Shown: in pieces, positions 33,584-45,361 of the stretch
Layout: the number at the start of each line of letters is the position of its first letter
How positions within the stretch are numbered: position 1 is the stretch's first letter
NCBI GenBank assembly: GCA_014218235.1
Contig: CM024758.1
Location: forward strand, 71,062,206-71,126,205
DNA from: Colocasia esculenta
Lineage: Eukaryota > Streptophyta > Magnoliopsida > Alismatales > Araceae
DNA length: 64,000 nucleotides
Direction of reading: 5' to 3'
Translations under genes and position numbers: made by a program
Notes under the pieces: generated by a model
The model's database searches: none
What the model saw: the letters and a program-made list of their open reading frames with translations, nothing else
What the model was told of the DNA's origin: nothing

Positions 33584-34993
33584 CCAGTGCCGACGCCTCT
33601 GACGTTCAGAACCCTGCTAGAAAAAATTAGCGCAAATGCTGTCAATTCCTTTAAGCTGATGCCAAATAGACTAGCATGCTGCGGAGAACTGAATTGATAA
33701 GGACGACACGCCCAGCCCAGAGAGGAATTTGGACTGCCAACCCTCCAACTTCTTTTGTATTTTGTCCACAATGAACTTAAAATCAGAGCAAATATATCTT
33801 CCTTTCTTATGGGAACACCAAGATAACTAAAACAAGCTTGAAATTTATAGCCTGTCATGGAATGAATGGACTGCTTAAGACCATAGGGGGCTTTCACAGA
33901 GACAGTGAATCCACTTTTCCCAGAATTAACTTTTTGACCAGAATTCTTTCATATCATCAAATGAACTGCTGAAAGCAACTGATGTTCTATTTACTGCCAT
34001 TCAAGAAGATGAGACTATCATCTGCATATTGGAGATGTGAAACTGGTACCACATTCCTTGGACCGTTAAAGCCCTTCAAAGTTCCTGACTGAAACATGGC
34101 AGTAAGACCTCTGCTCAGCACCTCTGAGGCTATAATAAACAGGTATGGAGAAAATGGATCGCCTTGTCGTATCCCCTTGCTAGACTTAAAAAAACCTGCC
34201 AGTGATCCATTGAAATTGACATAAAACCAACAATTTGATAGAATCATTCCTATCAGGGAAATAAACCTGTTACTAAAGCCAAATTTCTTTAATACTGCAA
34301 GAAGAAAATCCCATTCCTTCTGTCATATGCCTTGGCCATATCTAATTTGAAAATAACATTATGACCCCTTTCCTTCCTATCTATGTCCATCATCATTTGC
34401 CTAGCCAAGGCAATATTGTCCAAAATAAGTTGACCCTTTACAAAAGCCCCTTGTTCCTTTGATATAATGTTGGGAAGAATTGGTGTCAACCGCTTGGCCA
34501 TGATGCTAGAAATTATTTTGTAAGAGAAATTGCAAAGACTTATAGGACGGAAATCACTGAAAGACTTTGGCTCCTGCACCTTAGGAATGAGTGCAATAAG
34601 AGCGGAAGAGATACCTCTAGGAATAGGGAATCCCATAAAAAAACTTTGAGTTGCTGCAATAACATCTTTACCAATGATATCCCAAGCTGCTGTGTAAAAT
34701 TTACCTGAAAAACCATCCGGCCCTGGAGAACTTGAACCCTTGAGAGACCACACTACTGCTAGGATTTCATCTCCATCTGGAATATAACAGAGAAGAGAAT
34801 TCTGATTTTCAGTTATAGAATGGGGAACACAATCCAACAGAGATAAATCCACATTGTGTTCCTCAGAAGAAAAAAGCTCCTTAAAGTATTTCTCAGCATG
34901 CACTCGAAGAACATCTTGATCTTCACACCATAAATCAGAATCATCCAGTTTTAGCCTCCTGATAAGGCTCCTTCTTCTATTACTTTGAGCCAT
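33562..34993 (-). pseudogene. LINE ORF2: reverse transcriptase
   Basis: RT primes on nicked target DNA and copies LINE RNA. Motifs in order on the minus strand: SSPGPDGFSGKFY, LIALIPKVQEPKSFSDFRPISLCN, KIISSIMAKRL, EQGAFVKGQLILDNIALA, FKLDMAKAYD (34330 region), GIRQGDPFSPYLFII, and the catalytic YADD at 34017-34028. Frames break near 34290 and 33980, and the thumb region (33562-33897) is shifted. Confidence 0.93.
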
Positions 34994-35183
34994 AGTATGA
35001 TAGAAAGTTGTATTCCTATCATCACTCTCAATCCATTGATACAGGACTTTTCATTCCAAAAACTTCGTCCCTGTGAAGAGCTTGTTTCAAGGCTGCATTT
35101 AAGGCACTTCTATTTGCAGCTGAGGGATCCTGGTCAAATGTAATCTACTTTAACTCCACCTCCATTTTTGCTTGTCTGACATT

Positions 35184-36089
35184 CTAAGTGACATCTCCAA
35201 ATACCTCTTTATTCCACTTCTTAAAAGCAATCTTAGAAACCTTCAGCTTATTGGACAATGTAACCATAGCATTTGGATGGTCCTGAACCTGATCCCACAC
35301 TTGGGTATTACTTGCAAGAAAGATTATGAGAGGTCCACATTTTCTGGAAAATAAACCTAGAGGGCCCAGAGGAACAGATGTCACCAAAGAGCAGCAATGG
35401 ATCATGGTCAGAGGGACCCCTTGGAAGGTGCTTAACAATAAGATGAGGCATTACTGACTGACACTAACTGTTAATAAAATCCTGTCCAATCTGGCTTGGA
35501 TGTTAGCTGGACCAGTTTTGTTATTAGACCATGTCATTCCCATCTGTGAAAAGCCAGCATCCAGTAATCCTACTAAGCAAACAAAGGCATTAAATATACC
35601 ATGGGATCTAAAGCTGGGACTGCCCCCCCCCCCCCCCCCCCCCCCCATCTTCTCAGAAGGCCTCATTACACAATTGAAGTCACCACCTACACCCAAGGAA
35701 CTGAAATAGAGGCAGCAAAAGAACTTAGCTCGTTAAACAGTTCCAATCTGAGCTGAGGAAAATAGGAGGCATAAACGAAGGGAAAAAAAAAGCAGTGATA
35801 GCATTTCCAATCTTCAAACCAAGAGTGACATGCTGAGCAGAAGAGGAGATATACTCCAAATTATAGTTGTCATGCCAAAACAACCAAATTTTAGAGTCAG
35901 CTAAAGAATTAAGTACAAACTTAGGCAAATTTATGAATCTTCCTAACTGCAGCGCTTTATGTCCGTAAGCATTGGCTCACTGATAGCCACCAAAATAGGC
36001 TTATTTTTATGCACAAGTCTCTTAAGGCTTTCTCGAGAGCCTGAATTTCCCACTCCTCTTATGTTCCATACTAAAATGGGACTTATCAT
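35184..36089 (-). pseudogene. LINE ORF2: AP-like endonuclease (N-terminus)
   Basis: The start at 36089 opens MISPILVWNIRGVGNSGSR, the classic first motif of plant L1 endonucleases, followed by VAISEPM. Downstream GGDFN (near 35680), GMTWSN and ARLDRIL are the later EEP nuclease motifs. A 24-base G run (sense strand; 35623-35646) encodes poly-Gly in the middle of this domain. This nuclease nicks target DNA. Confidence 0.9.
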
Positions 36090-36295
36090 TGAAATGATGG
36101 TTTTAGGTCATCAGCAGATCTAGCTCTAGATCTTTTCACCATATATCCTTCTTTGTCCACCCGCATGCTTCTTACACTCCTTCCTAAACCACAGGTCTGC
36201 ATATGAGAATTGTCCAATTGTGCCCTATCCGCCACAGCTTTACCAGCTTCAAACACCTTTGGCATGTCAACTATCTCTTTTGCCTCTAAAACCTA
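36086..36295 (-). pseudogene. LINE ORF1, C-terminal remnant
   Basis: An open frame enters from the 5' truncation and ends at TGA 36088-36086, sharing the ATGA with the ORF2 start. It encodes a basic C-terminal tail (ends KRSRARSADDLKPSFQ). ORF1 of plant L1 elements is an RNA-binding protein; the RNA-binding part is lost here. Confidence 0.65.
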
Positions 36296-36320
36296 ACTAT
36301 GCAACATCCTATTTGTATTT

Positions 36321-36597
36321 CAATGATCTCTGTCTTGTCAATTTGTAGTTAAAGAATTGGTCAAAACATCCACATCTATTTATTGTGAGAGAAGCTAAAA
36401 AATGATGTAAAGTTCAAGAAATATTGGACATGAACAATATGTTGCTATCATTTGCTTCAATTTTGGACCCCCGTTATAAAATGAAGTCAATGGAATATTT
36501 GTATATGTCAGTCTTTTCAAACCCCTCTGAAGTCAAAGAGAAAATTGATGTTGTGCATGTTAATTTTGAATATTTGTACATGCATATGTTGAGCAAA
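36321..36597 (+). pseudogene. hAT transposase, segment between the LINEs
   Basis: FNDLC directly continues from the break at 31784. Further on, KVKFKKYW and the ILDPRYKMKSMEY motif match the hAT DUF4413/RNase H-like region, with frame changes. The second LINE fragment interrupts it at 36615. Confidence 0.85.
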
Positions 36598-36615
36598 TGA
36601 AAAAAGTTCTTAGAA

Positions 36616-37041
36616 ATTTTTTTTTGGCGATTAACCTGTCACACAAGAATTTTATATATATGAAAGTAGAGAGCTTACAAATGACAGCAGGGCATACCCC
36701 TTAACAGTTACAAGAGCCAAGAGCGCCAATGGTAAGGAAGGATAAAAGCCCCAACTAGACCAGTCTAATCTGCGCCAGGCCAGTTCTATCTAGACAACCA
36801 CCCCTTTACAAGAATGAGGGAGGCTATGGGCTCCCCAGAAGACTTGATTAGAGGCAGTGTTAACAACAAGATTAGCTAGCAGATCCGCTACCATGTTCGC
36901 CTGATGGAATACGTGGGTGAGGTGGAGTTGATTAGAATGCAACAAATCCCTGACCTCATGCCAACACCTGACGGAAAGCCAGGACGTGCACCTGTCCTGA
37001 TGCAGCAAATTAACAAGGGAGAGAGAATCCGACTGGACGTG
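36616..37041 (-). mobile_element. Short 3' fragment of a LINE in hAT
   Basis: A T run at its left end (A tail in sense), a 72-codon minus-strand block ending in LTHVFHQANMVADLLANL (C-terminal RNase H motif) and an exact 18-bp target duplication TGAAAAAAGTTCTTAGAA at 36598-36615 and 37042-37059 identify a severely 5'-truncated insertion of about 426 bp. Confidence 0.92.
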
Positions 37042-37059
37042 TGAAAAAAGTTCTTAGAA

Positions 37060-37470
37060 GTCCACAAATTTTAACTCATACAGAGAGTAGTGGCTCTCAT
37101 GATAGAAGTTTTAGAGTTGGGGAGTGACACACTTTTTGGGCATAACTTATTTCTCCAAGGGCATGCAACAAGTCAATCAACAAAATTTGACTTAGAGATA
37201 TATTTAGAGAGAAAAGTTGAGGCTTCTACAAAAGATTTTGATATTTTACGGTGGTGGAAAGATAGTGAGAAAGAGCACCCTATCCTTTCAGCTATGGCAC
37301 GAGATATATTAGCAATTCCCTTAGAACTATGGCTTCAGAACCTACATTTAGTACTGGGGGTCGAGCAATTGATCAATATAGGAGCTCCTTATCTTCTGAA
37401 ACTATTCAGGTGTTAATATGCACCCAAGATTGTTTAAGAGATGTGAAGAATGGTACATTCAATTGTCTCA
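37060..37470 (+). pseudogene. hAT transposase, C-terminal dimerisation domain
   Basis: FDLEIYLERKVEASTKDFDILRWW, HPILSAMARDILAIP and downstream SSLSSETIQ-like and CTQDCL segments are the hATC dimerisation motif. The final part is in a shifted frame after about 37320. Confidence 0.92.
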
Positions 37471-37937
37471 TTAAAATCTTAATATTTTAAATTTATAGTT
37501 TGGTAATTGTAATATGAATTAACATATGATGAAATTTTAACCATGAATAATGCATTTGAAGTTGATGCTGAAGTTGAAATTGATGATATGTCAATCATAC
37601 CTCTAGATAATGAGTACGTATTCCTTTTATGTTTTAGCCAAAGTTGTATTGGTTTACTTATTCTTCTCTATTTTGTGTAAATGCCTATATGTTAATGATC
37701 TTATATTGTTAATGATTTATTGTTGTAGGTTTTAGTAGGCCCACTGCACATAGTAGACATAGTGTATTGAAGAAATTGTAAGCTGAACAAAAATTGTTAA
37801 CCTACTAATGGCGATGATCCCCATGGAAAGAAATGCCATGCTATTACTTCAGGATCTAAGTCATGTGTAAAATTGGATATTGTAATGCTTGAGGATGATC
37901 TTAACATTGATGACATAAATTGTCATGATAGTGTTCA
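37471..37937 (+). other. AT-rich tail of the hAT region
   Basis: Probably the 3' untranslated part of the hAT element and remnants of coding-like sequence (LEDDLNIDDINCHDS). No second inverted repeat was found before the LTR begins. Confidence 0.4.
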
Positions 37938-40150
37938 TGTGACACCTACCACCGCGGAGGCGGTCTGCCCCCCTTTTTTTACTCTCTCCCCGCCCCTTCC
38001 CACTCCCCATGCACCTACCATCTTTGCCTCTCTGCCCACCTTCTCCACCTTTTTCTTCTTCCTTCTTCTTCTTTCTCTCTCTCCCTCCCCCGAGCTCTCC
38101 ACTCTCTGCTCTCCCTCTTTCTCTCTTCCTCTCGCCTACACCATGGAGGAGGAGGAAGCTACCCCGTCGCCGTTGCCGCCACCCCTTCCTCCCCTACTCG
38201 GCATTTTGAGGAGGAGGTCACCACCGCCCTTCGGCTCTGCTATGGCCACCGCCGGTGACTCCTACTGCCGAGGTAGGTCCGCTCCACCCTCTTCAGTGTC
38301 GGCCGGAGCTTCCCCCCTGTGTCGCCGTAGACCCCCCCCATTGTTCTGCTCTCTTTCTCTCTCTCTCTCTCCCTTCTCTCTCACTCCGACCGCCGGTAGT
38401 CGCCAGGGAGGGCTGGTGGTGACCAACGCCCCTCCCTTGCCGCCGACGGGCTGCGGCAGTGGCAGTGATGACTGGAGGTCAGCGTCGGCGGCCCTACCTT
38501 CCCCTCCCCTCCCCCTCTCTCTTGTCGAAAGAATAGGGGATCAGAGGGGAGATGAGATTGGTTGGGGGGGGGGGGGGTTGGCGCACTGCGCCAGCCCCTG
38601 CTCGCCTGATGCAGTGCACTAGGGCATGGGTAGCTCAGATCAGTGGCACATTTCACTGGAAGGGCTTTTTGGCCCCTTTTTGGACCATCCAGAGTCCATT
38701 TTTTGCACCATTTTTAGTGTTTGGGTCGTCCTGGTTGTGCTAGTGGGCCAACTTGGGCCCACCCTGGATGACTCTGACCTGGCCCACAATGCCATCTTGA
38801 TCGATTGACCTGAACATTCGTGCTGGGGTTTTCAGCACCTACGGGGTGAGTTCCGAGGGTCGGTCGACTGTCCGAAGTGGTAATATAGGCCTTTTGAGTT
38901 TGACCATTAGTTGGGTACTTTAGCAGGTCCGCTTCCGCATTGAGTTTCCGTACCATACTCGTGATGCTTGTGCTGACTCCGGAGCACTACGCCTTACTAG
39001 CCTTCGCACAGTGCTTTGGCACTTGATGGCTTCTCCAAGATCACAGTGCACTTTTGGGGTTATTACTATTTCCCCAGACCCCCTGTCCTCATGGGCTCGT
39101 TAAGGGAGGTCTCTGAGACACGAGTGCATCCGTCGATCGTTTCTCCGGATTGAGGGGAAAACGGTGGTAGACAGTAGTGTCGAGTCGTTTGTGGATCTCT
39201 CATTATTGATCTAGGTCCCACGGAGTTTGGTGAGTTGCGGTGCAGTCTAGCTAGTCCATTCTCATTGCCTCACCTTGCACGGTTTCGGAGATGTATAGGG
39301 AGGACAGGCATGGGTCCGTGGTCCAACCAACCACAAAGTGTGTTTTTGATGGTGTCCTTGAGTTTCGCTCTGATGGGAGAGGGGACCAAGACTTGTGCCG
39401 AGTGATAAGATGCTGGTGGGCGCACCTGACCACTAACAAGTAGAGGTTTGTCTGTCACTATTACCTATTGTCTGGATGAGAGTTTTTTTTTCTGTGGGTG
39501 CAGCCTAGTAGCATTCACGGAGCATGCTTACTGAGTTGGTGGTACTTGTAGACCACGTACTTCTCGTTTACTTACTTAAATACCTACATTATTATTATTT
39601 TATTATATTTCTACTCAGTTAGTAGTTGTACTTACATGAAATACCGTTACCTTCTCGCTTAGTGTAGTTAGCATGTTTACTTTAGTACTATCGTACCTCC
39701 TGCCTAATTAGCTGCACTATTCTTATTTCCGTTGTTCGAAGTGGTGAGGGGATGGGTTCCTACTGGGCTTCGTTCGCGAAGCTCACTCCTTTTTCCCCTC
39801 CACAGGTGAGAGTTCGCAGCACCGACAAGACTTTTCCCAGATAGAGGGATAGTTCTGGGATGTCGCATTCAGCTATTGTTTCCTCGTTTTGAGTAGCCTT
39901 CACCCTCGGGGTATGCCCCTCAAGGGTTTTGTGTTTCCCTTTTGTTTACTATACTTGTACTTGAGACAGGCAGATAGACACGAACTTGACGTGTGGACTC
40001 GTACTGTTTACTTTAGGGTCACGTTTGTTTGTCTTCTTTACTTACTTCGCCAGGTCTTTTCTAACCCTTCCGGGTCTACAGACTTGTGGGTGGCGGTCCA
40101 AGGGCCGAGTACTTGGAGGGTTTCGAGCATCAGATTCTTGGGTCATTATT
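37938..40150 (+). repeat. 5' LTR of a gypsy element (E4)
   Basis: It starts near TGTGACACCTACC and ends GGGTCATTATT, two bases before a strong primer-binding site; terminal bases are mutated so the ends are approximate. A CT-rich leader at 37970-38140, a 14-G run at 38564-38577, and blocks at 39100-39300 and 39760-39920 are homologous to 29400-29640 and 30420-30625 of the orphan LTR. The long Pro/Ser-rich frame across 37873-38622 is a by-product of the CT-rich sequence. Confidence 0.8.
39764..39805 (+). promoter_or_regulatory. Conserved LTR stem-loop plus CAG|GT (E4)
   Basis: TGGGCTTCG (39764-39772) pairs with CGAAGCTCA (39777-39785) over nine positions with one G-U, capped by a TTCG tetraloop. 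A pyrimidine tract (TCCTTTTTCCCCTCC) and CACAG|GTGAGAG follow; the junction at 39805 is 345 bp before the LTR end. It is the longest and clearest version of the structure. Confidence 0.8.
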
Positions 40151-40151
40151 G

Positions 40152-40164
40152 TTGGTATCAGAGC
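40152..40164 (+). other. Primer-binding site of E4
   Basis: TTGGTATCAGAGC is an exact match to the initiator-Met tRNA-type site. Confidence 0.93.
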
Positions 40165-40285
40165 GTTCCTGGCATGGTTGGTAATGAATTTAAATGACCG
40201 TAATAGTCTCAAGGAAGAGTATGAGTGAGCCATTGACTGTCTGACTTACCTTCGACATAGTGTTGTTCTATGTTTTTGGCAGGAT

Positions 40286-40585
40286 ATGGCTCCGCATAGG
40301 CAGAGATGGCTTGACGACTTACCAGACTCACCTAGAGACCTCGAGCCAGCAGAGATGAGTTGTTCAGAGTCATAACAGGATGAAGCACAACACCCTCGAG
40401 ACCCAAGTAGATGACACCGTAGAGGCGACCCCATGGCACAGTTCTTCAACAGGATGTGAACTAGTCTTACGAGGCACATGAGGCACGTGGGTCATCATGG
40501 GAGTCGAGCAATTAGAGATCCAGACCCACATGATGCCGCTATAGTGTTAGAGAGATTCCTGAGGTTTTGAACACCACAGTTTGCC
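40286..40585 (+). pseudogene. gag: E4 gag fragment
   Basis: The ATG at 40286 is preceded by TTTTTGGCAG, a splice-acceptor-like sequence. The frame reads MAPHRQRWLDDLPDSPRDLE and later AQFFNRM, LTRHMRHV and VLERFLRF-TPQFA, the N-terminal part of a gypsy Gag. It has four in-frame stops and is cut by an LTR beginning at 40586. Confidence 0.75.
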
Positions 40586-41802
40586 TGTAATATCTGGCTT
40601 CACGGATTTTCATCCGGTGTCTTGGATAACTAGCCACTAACACGTTCGGGCTGGGCGACACGTTGTGGGTGTCTGATGCGATAGTCATCCTTATCGCGAC
40701 CAGCCTGTGTGTCACGTTCTTGTCGCTCCCTACTATCCCATTGCATCTTCGTGTCGCGCTCGCTCAACGGGTCGTGATAGTGTTCCATGCTTTGGTTGTC
40801 TGGCAGCTGTCAGGATGGTAGGCGTGTCAGTATGACCTGTCGCGTTGTCGTGGCATCCCTGGGGGATGTGTTCTTGTCGCAGTACATTGATTTGTCGTGT
40901 TACGATCCTTAACGCGATGCTTCCCTGTCGCAACTTGGGTGCCCAAGGCTTAAGCCTTGGCTAGCAACCCTTCTTCCCTTTCTTTTCCTCTTCCCTTTCC
41001 TCTCCTCCGACGGGAGCTCTGCCTCCCTCTCTTCCCTTTGTGTGTTTCAGGTGAGGAGGAGGGACGTGTTTGTGTTCCCAGTGTCATGGAGCTTGCGTGG
41101 AGTAAGGGGGAAGTGGCCAATCCGATGTGAAGGGCCCTTATGGGTTTGTTTTCTTCTTGGAAGGTAGGAATTGCTTGTGCCCTTCTTGATCCAGGTGGAT
41201 TGGGAGCCCCTCGTGGTTTGTAGATAGCATTTCCTGCTTCTCCATGCTCCTCTCCCCCGTATGGTGTGTTTGTAGTGTGTGGGTGGCCCCAAGATGGAGC
41301 ATCCCGCAGGTCTGCCTTCTTTCTGGTGTCACAACGGGCACTGGCCCGATGTGATGGCGTCGCGGTCCGATGGTCGGATGCGATCTTGTCACAACGCATT
41401 TTTCTGTTGTGATAGGGTTGTTATCACGGTGCCCCTGCTTGTCGCGATGGCCTAGGAGGACACGACAATACCTGTGTTGCCTCGGGTGTTTCCGTGGCCA
41501 CAGTTAGCATGTCAGCACATGCCCCAGGGCAGGCATGTCCTTAGGACCTTCAGGTGCGGAATGCAACAGGTTGCCTCGCTGCATTTAGTTACTAAAGGTG
41601 ACACCTTTGTGGCCGTGTCTCGGCAGCGGTGCCAGGAGTCTCATGTCTCTAATAATCGATTGTCTGGTGGTCAATCGATTATTAGCAGAGCGATATTTTC
41701 TGCACTGACTGGTAGTGTTTCTGAGGTTCTGACTTGTTCGTGTGGGCCTGGTTGGCCGGTGGCCCTCTCGAGGGTCCATGCGTGCCTCGTGCTTGCTGGG
41801 CT
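40586..41802 (+). repeat. LTR fragment inserted in E4 gag
   Basis: It starts TGTAATATCTGG, contains dense CpG words (ATCGCGACC, GTCGCGTTG, AACGCGATG) at 40670-40940 and a CT-rich block at 40960-41040, like the first half of the orphan LTR at 27765. It stops at 41802 where a reverse LTR begins; the rest must lie beyond the nested insertions, outside the window. Confidence 0.7.
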
Positions 41803-44800
41803 TGTACGACCCTCTTTATAACAGTATGATTATACTAATCCACATCGATATAAAGGGTGCTGTCACAGTGGGACATGTAATAAACACAACACAGTAGGTA
41901 ATGATGTACATAAATAATAAAAGAAAGTACAGCGGAAATGAAAGATAATCTTATTCCATCATCATTCACACATTCCACAGTCTATATAGTAGCATTGCAA
42001 ATAAACAAAGTCTATAATTATACAAGTCCATATACATCATTGTCCACATACTAATAAAAAAAAGAACAAGCTAACAAATAGTCCTCCACAAGCTCGCTAC
42101 TTCCTCTCGCTCGGAGTCGCTCCTCACAATGTCCTCCTCAAGCACGGGGACACTTGTCTCACCTGTATGTTAAAGTAAGCATGAGTCTTCACAAAGACTC
42201 AGCAGTAACCATTGGCACATCCTTACACATATCATATTCATGCTATTCTTTCAAACAATAAGAGATTTTTGCACATGGTTCATGTCAAATAAACAAGTAC
42301 ATATGAATACCTATAACATGCCCTCTACACATGGTCTTAACTTAAATCATGATATCAAATACAACTCATTCAAATATTAACTTGATCATGGAATTAAACA
42401 CATGGTTACTAACAAACATAGCATGATATCTATCACTTTTCACATGCATTTATATCACATAATCACACATTTTTCTTGTTGTTTTAACATAAATAAATCA
42501 TAATCACATGAGTTCACATTGATTCACATTATAACACATTTGCACGTCATTTTCACATGAACACTTTACACATTCACACACAATTCACATCATTACACAT
42601 TATCTTTCTTTTGTCGTGATACATAGTCCGAACCGACATAAAGAAGGACACACATATCACATAACACCTACCCGTCACCTAGACATTATAGTGATGAATC
42701 TTGGTAACTGCACAGAATCGGGAGAAGCCCTCTCCACCCTAACTAGTGGTACTTGTCCACCTCCAGGATTTATCCTGATGCCACAGGATATCACATACAC
42801 ATTGAGCCCTCCCATAAGGACTATTCTACAGTACGGCTCCACAGCCTTCTATGGTAGTTTGTCAATTTCGGCACACTTCACTTATCACATTATTTCAATT
42901 ATTCACATGATTTACATCATTTTACATGTACTCATTGGTTCATTCACATGCATATCATTCAAATATATATATTTCCATTTACAGAACCTATCATGACTAT
43001 CTAATAGTATTAAATCATGCATAACAGTACCTAAACATGACACTATTCACTGAAAATACATTTTCTTAAACAATCATCTTTAATATGGCTTTTAATACCT
43101 TATAATTGCAAAAAGTACCTACAGATATCAAAGAGGTCTGAAATTTTAACCATAAACCCTACGCATGGAACATATCATATGGTTAATTTTCCAAAAATTT
43201 TATGACTGTAACCCTATTTTTAACATTTAGAGGGATTTCATGCAACTTCATAAGATAATTCAATCTGACATGATAAACAATAAACACTTAGATCTCACAG
43301 TTACAAAACATGAAAATAGTAGGCCTAAGTTCATGAAAATTTCCTGCAACATTATCATGCATCATATCTATTTATTCTCAATTTAAATCTGTCAAAACAT
43401 ACTATTTCCCCATAACAAAAATTCGATCATTCACAATTATTATCATAAAATTATCACAGTGCGTCTGAACGAGATGCGTGTATGGTTGCACAATGGTGCA
43501 CTAGTAGAATACGACAATAGTCACTTCTAGGACTAGCCGTTCAGTAACAGTCTACGATAGCACAGTAATTGCACAGTATGTTTGAACTCTTCAGACTAAT
43601 AGTATAACAGTTTGTGATAGCACAATAATATCACAGTACGTCTGAACTCCTCAGACTAAAAGGATACTATTCAGATGTCTAGCCAATATAGTATAGTCAG
43701 AATCAGTGCAATGCAGAACACCGTCCATAGCCCCTGCAGGTATTTTTGGGTGGCTCTCTACCCCCAGGACTAGATTGGAGCCCCTCGGACACTCTCCGAG
43801 CCCTGCACAGTATGCATTGGATACAGTAGAGTCACAAGACCCATATTATAGCACTAGATAGTCATGAACAGTACAAAACAGTAGGAGCCACACAGCTCAA
43901 AGAGTACCAAGAGAGTACTAGATGAATAGACGAGAGAGACGAGATAGTAGAGTGAACGTGAATAGACGAGAGAGTAGAGTATAGATGAGATCTTATGGTA
44001 ATTGCACAAAAACGTCGAGTAACAAGCGATAGTAACAGTTGCACACACACAGCGTACGGCGTTGGCAGTTAGGTGGAATACACAACCCTTCCGCTGGCCT
44101 CGTTATGCATAGGTCCAGAGTTCCGGCGTGATTCAAGATAGAGCGAGAGCAACTAAGGCTGTTTGGATCTTGTCGATCCCTAAAGGTATCATAGGTGTTA
44201 GGGTACAACCAGCTCGTCGACCATGTGGGAATCCATGGACAGAGGAGACTTACGGAGGCCTTGGTCAAGGGGTCACTAGTCCGGCGAAAGGAATATCCGA
44301 CGGAGAGTTCACCACAAGCCAAGAAGGGGCTTTTCTATCGTGCTAGAGTGTATGCGCATGCCGCGCGTGAGAATCGCTCAAGTGCGTATGTGAATCCAAT
44401 TATGGAAACTCTAGTTATAAAAACTCCGTTTATGCAAAAATTTATTTTTGGAAACTCTATATATGGCAAGTAACATGAGTACTAAAACATGCATGACCAA
44501 TTTTAGCAAGTAACTATGCATTTTTAGCAAGTTCGTTAACAAGGCAAGAAAGTGAATAATCGGTAGGTAGAGAGCATGATCATGAACTTAAGATCAATTA
44601 AAAATCATGTGAACATGTTTTAAATTTCATATGGTTTTAAATGCATGATAATACTTTCTAGATCCTTCCTAGAATAGATCAAACTCACACATGCAAGGAA
44701 CGACACAAAACGATGGAAACCAAGACGAATGCCTTTTAGAAGGCCATGCAGTCCCATCCCTTCACTTCCTTAGGTCATAACTCATTTGTTTTTTATTCAC

Positions 44801-45361
44801 AAATCTCACACATGAATATACCATATTGACACCCTTTCAATGAAGAAACCAGCAAATAAAACGGCTCGTCAATCCGAGGTCTATATAAAAGTTATGGCCG
44901 ATTAAGTGGACATAGGCAGAAGGTGACACATTGTCTGTCGCCTTCAGAACATGAAGGCGACCATGATCTTGTCGCCTTCTTAAGAAGACCACAAAACCGT
45001 CTGATTTTTGGTATGGATCGCGACCATGATGTTGTAGCGTTATGGTAGCGACGTGTCGACCTGTCGCTACCTGAAAATGACGTTTGAGTTGCTTTTTCTA
45101 CCTATTTCCAACTCCGACTTGGATTGGGTTTGACACCTGTGAGTTTGAAAATCAAAACAAATTCTAGGGTGATCTAAATCGGGTGAAACCACCTTTGTTA
45201 GTTAGAGTACATCTAATACTTTGTACAGTAGCAAATAATTGAGAAACAAAGGTCGTTTGACTATGTAATAAGACGTATTGAGACTAACTATGTGAATCTG
45301 ACACAGTGTTCATGTTCGGATTAATAGTCTCAGCACGGTGAGGAAAATTGGAGAAGCCATT
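41803..45361 (-). repeat. Reverse-oriented LTR, cut by element E3
   Basis: The plus strand starts TGTACGACCC (sense end GGGTCGTACA) with possible TSD GGGCT at 41798-41802. Successive blocks are inverted homologues of other LTRs here: 42100-42200 and 42680-42860 match E3 LTR 47980-48100 and 47190-47400; 43740-43810 and 44200-44340 match E1 4880-4940 and 4440-4600. CpG words recur at 44930-45065. A 65-bp unit containing GATAGCACA and GAACTCTTCAGAC is repeated about 2.5 times at 43450-43665. Its start was not reached because E3 is inserted at 45362. Confidence 0.75.
42163..42201 (-). promoter_or_regulatory. Conserved LTR stem-loop plus CAG|GT (reverse LTR)
   Basis: TGAGTCTT (42182-42189) and AAGACTCA (42194-42201) form a perfect 8-bp stem with a 4-base loop. 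In the sense strand CATACAG|GTGAGAC follows, ending 360 bp before the LTR end. Confidence 0.78.

Larger units (their letters stand above)
31785..36301 (-). mobile_element. L1-type LINE inserted in the hAT transposase, reverse orientation
   Basis: Endonuclease, reverse transcriptase, zf-RVT and RNase H domains run right to left. A short T run at 31782-31790 is the A tail in element sense. The 19-bp target duplication is CAACATCCTATTGGTATTT at 31766-31784 against CAACATCCTATTTGTATTT at 36302-36320 (one mismatch), and joining across it restores the hAT motif SYWYFNDLC. The element is truncated at its 5' end, keeping only the C-terminus of ORF1. Confidence 0.93.
31008..37937 (+). mobile_element. 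hAT (Ac-like) transposon relic, interrupted by two LINE insertions
   Basis: Transposase pieces at 31244-31784, 36321-36597 and 37060-37470 form one gene broken by LINE insertions that each carry perfect or near-perfect target duplications. TAGGGCTGTTAAATGGAC at 31008 resembles an hAT terminal inverted repeat, but the opposite end was not found; the right side may have been cut by the LTR starting at 37938. The N-terminal BED zinc finger and first catalytic region are missing. Confidence 0.82.

Noticed and set aside
37873..38622. A 249-codon Pro/Ser-rich open frame as a host gene
   Set aside because: It crosses the LTR boundary and encodes a CT-rich leader as low-complexity sequence; similar CT-rich leaders occur in the other LTRs.
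40950..41399. A 149-codon minus-strand open frame
   Set aside because: It lies over the CT-rich and CpG-word part of an LTR fragment and has no recognisable domain.
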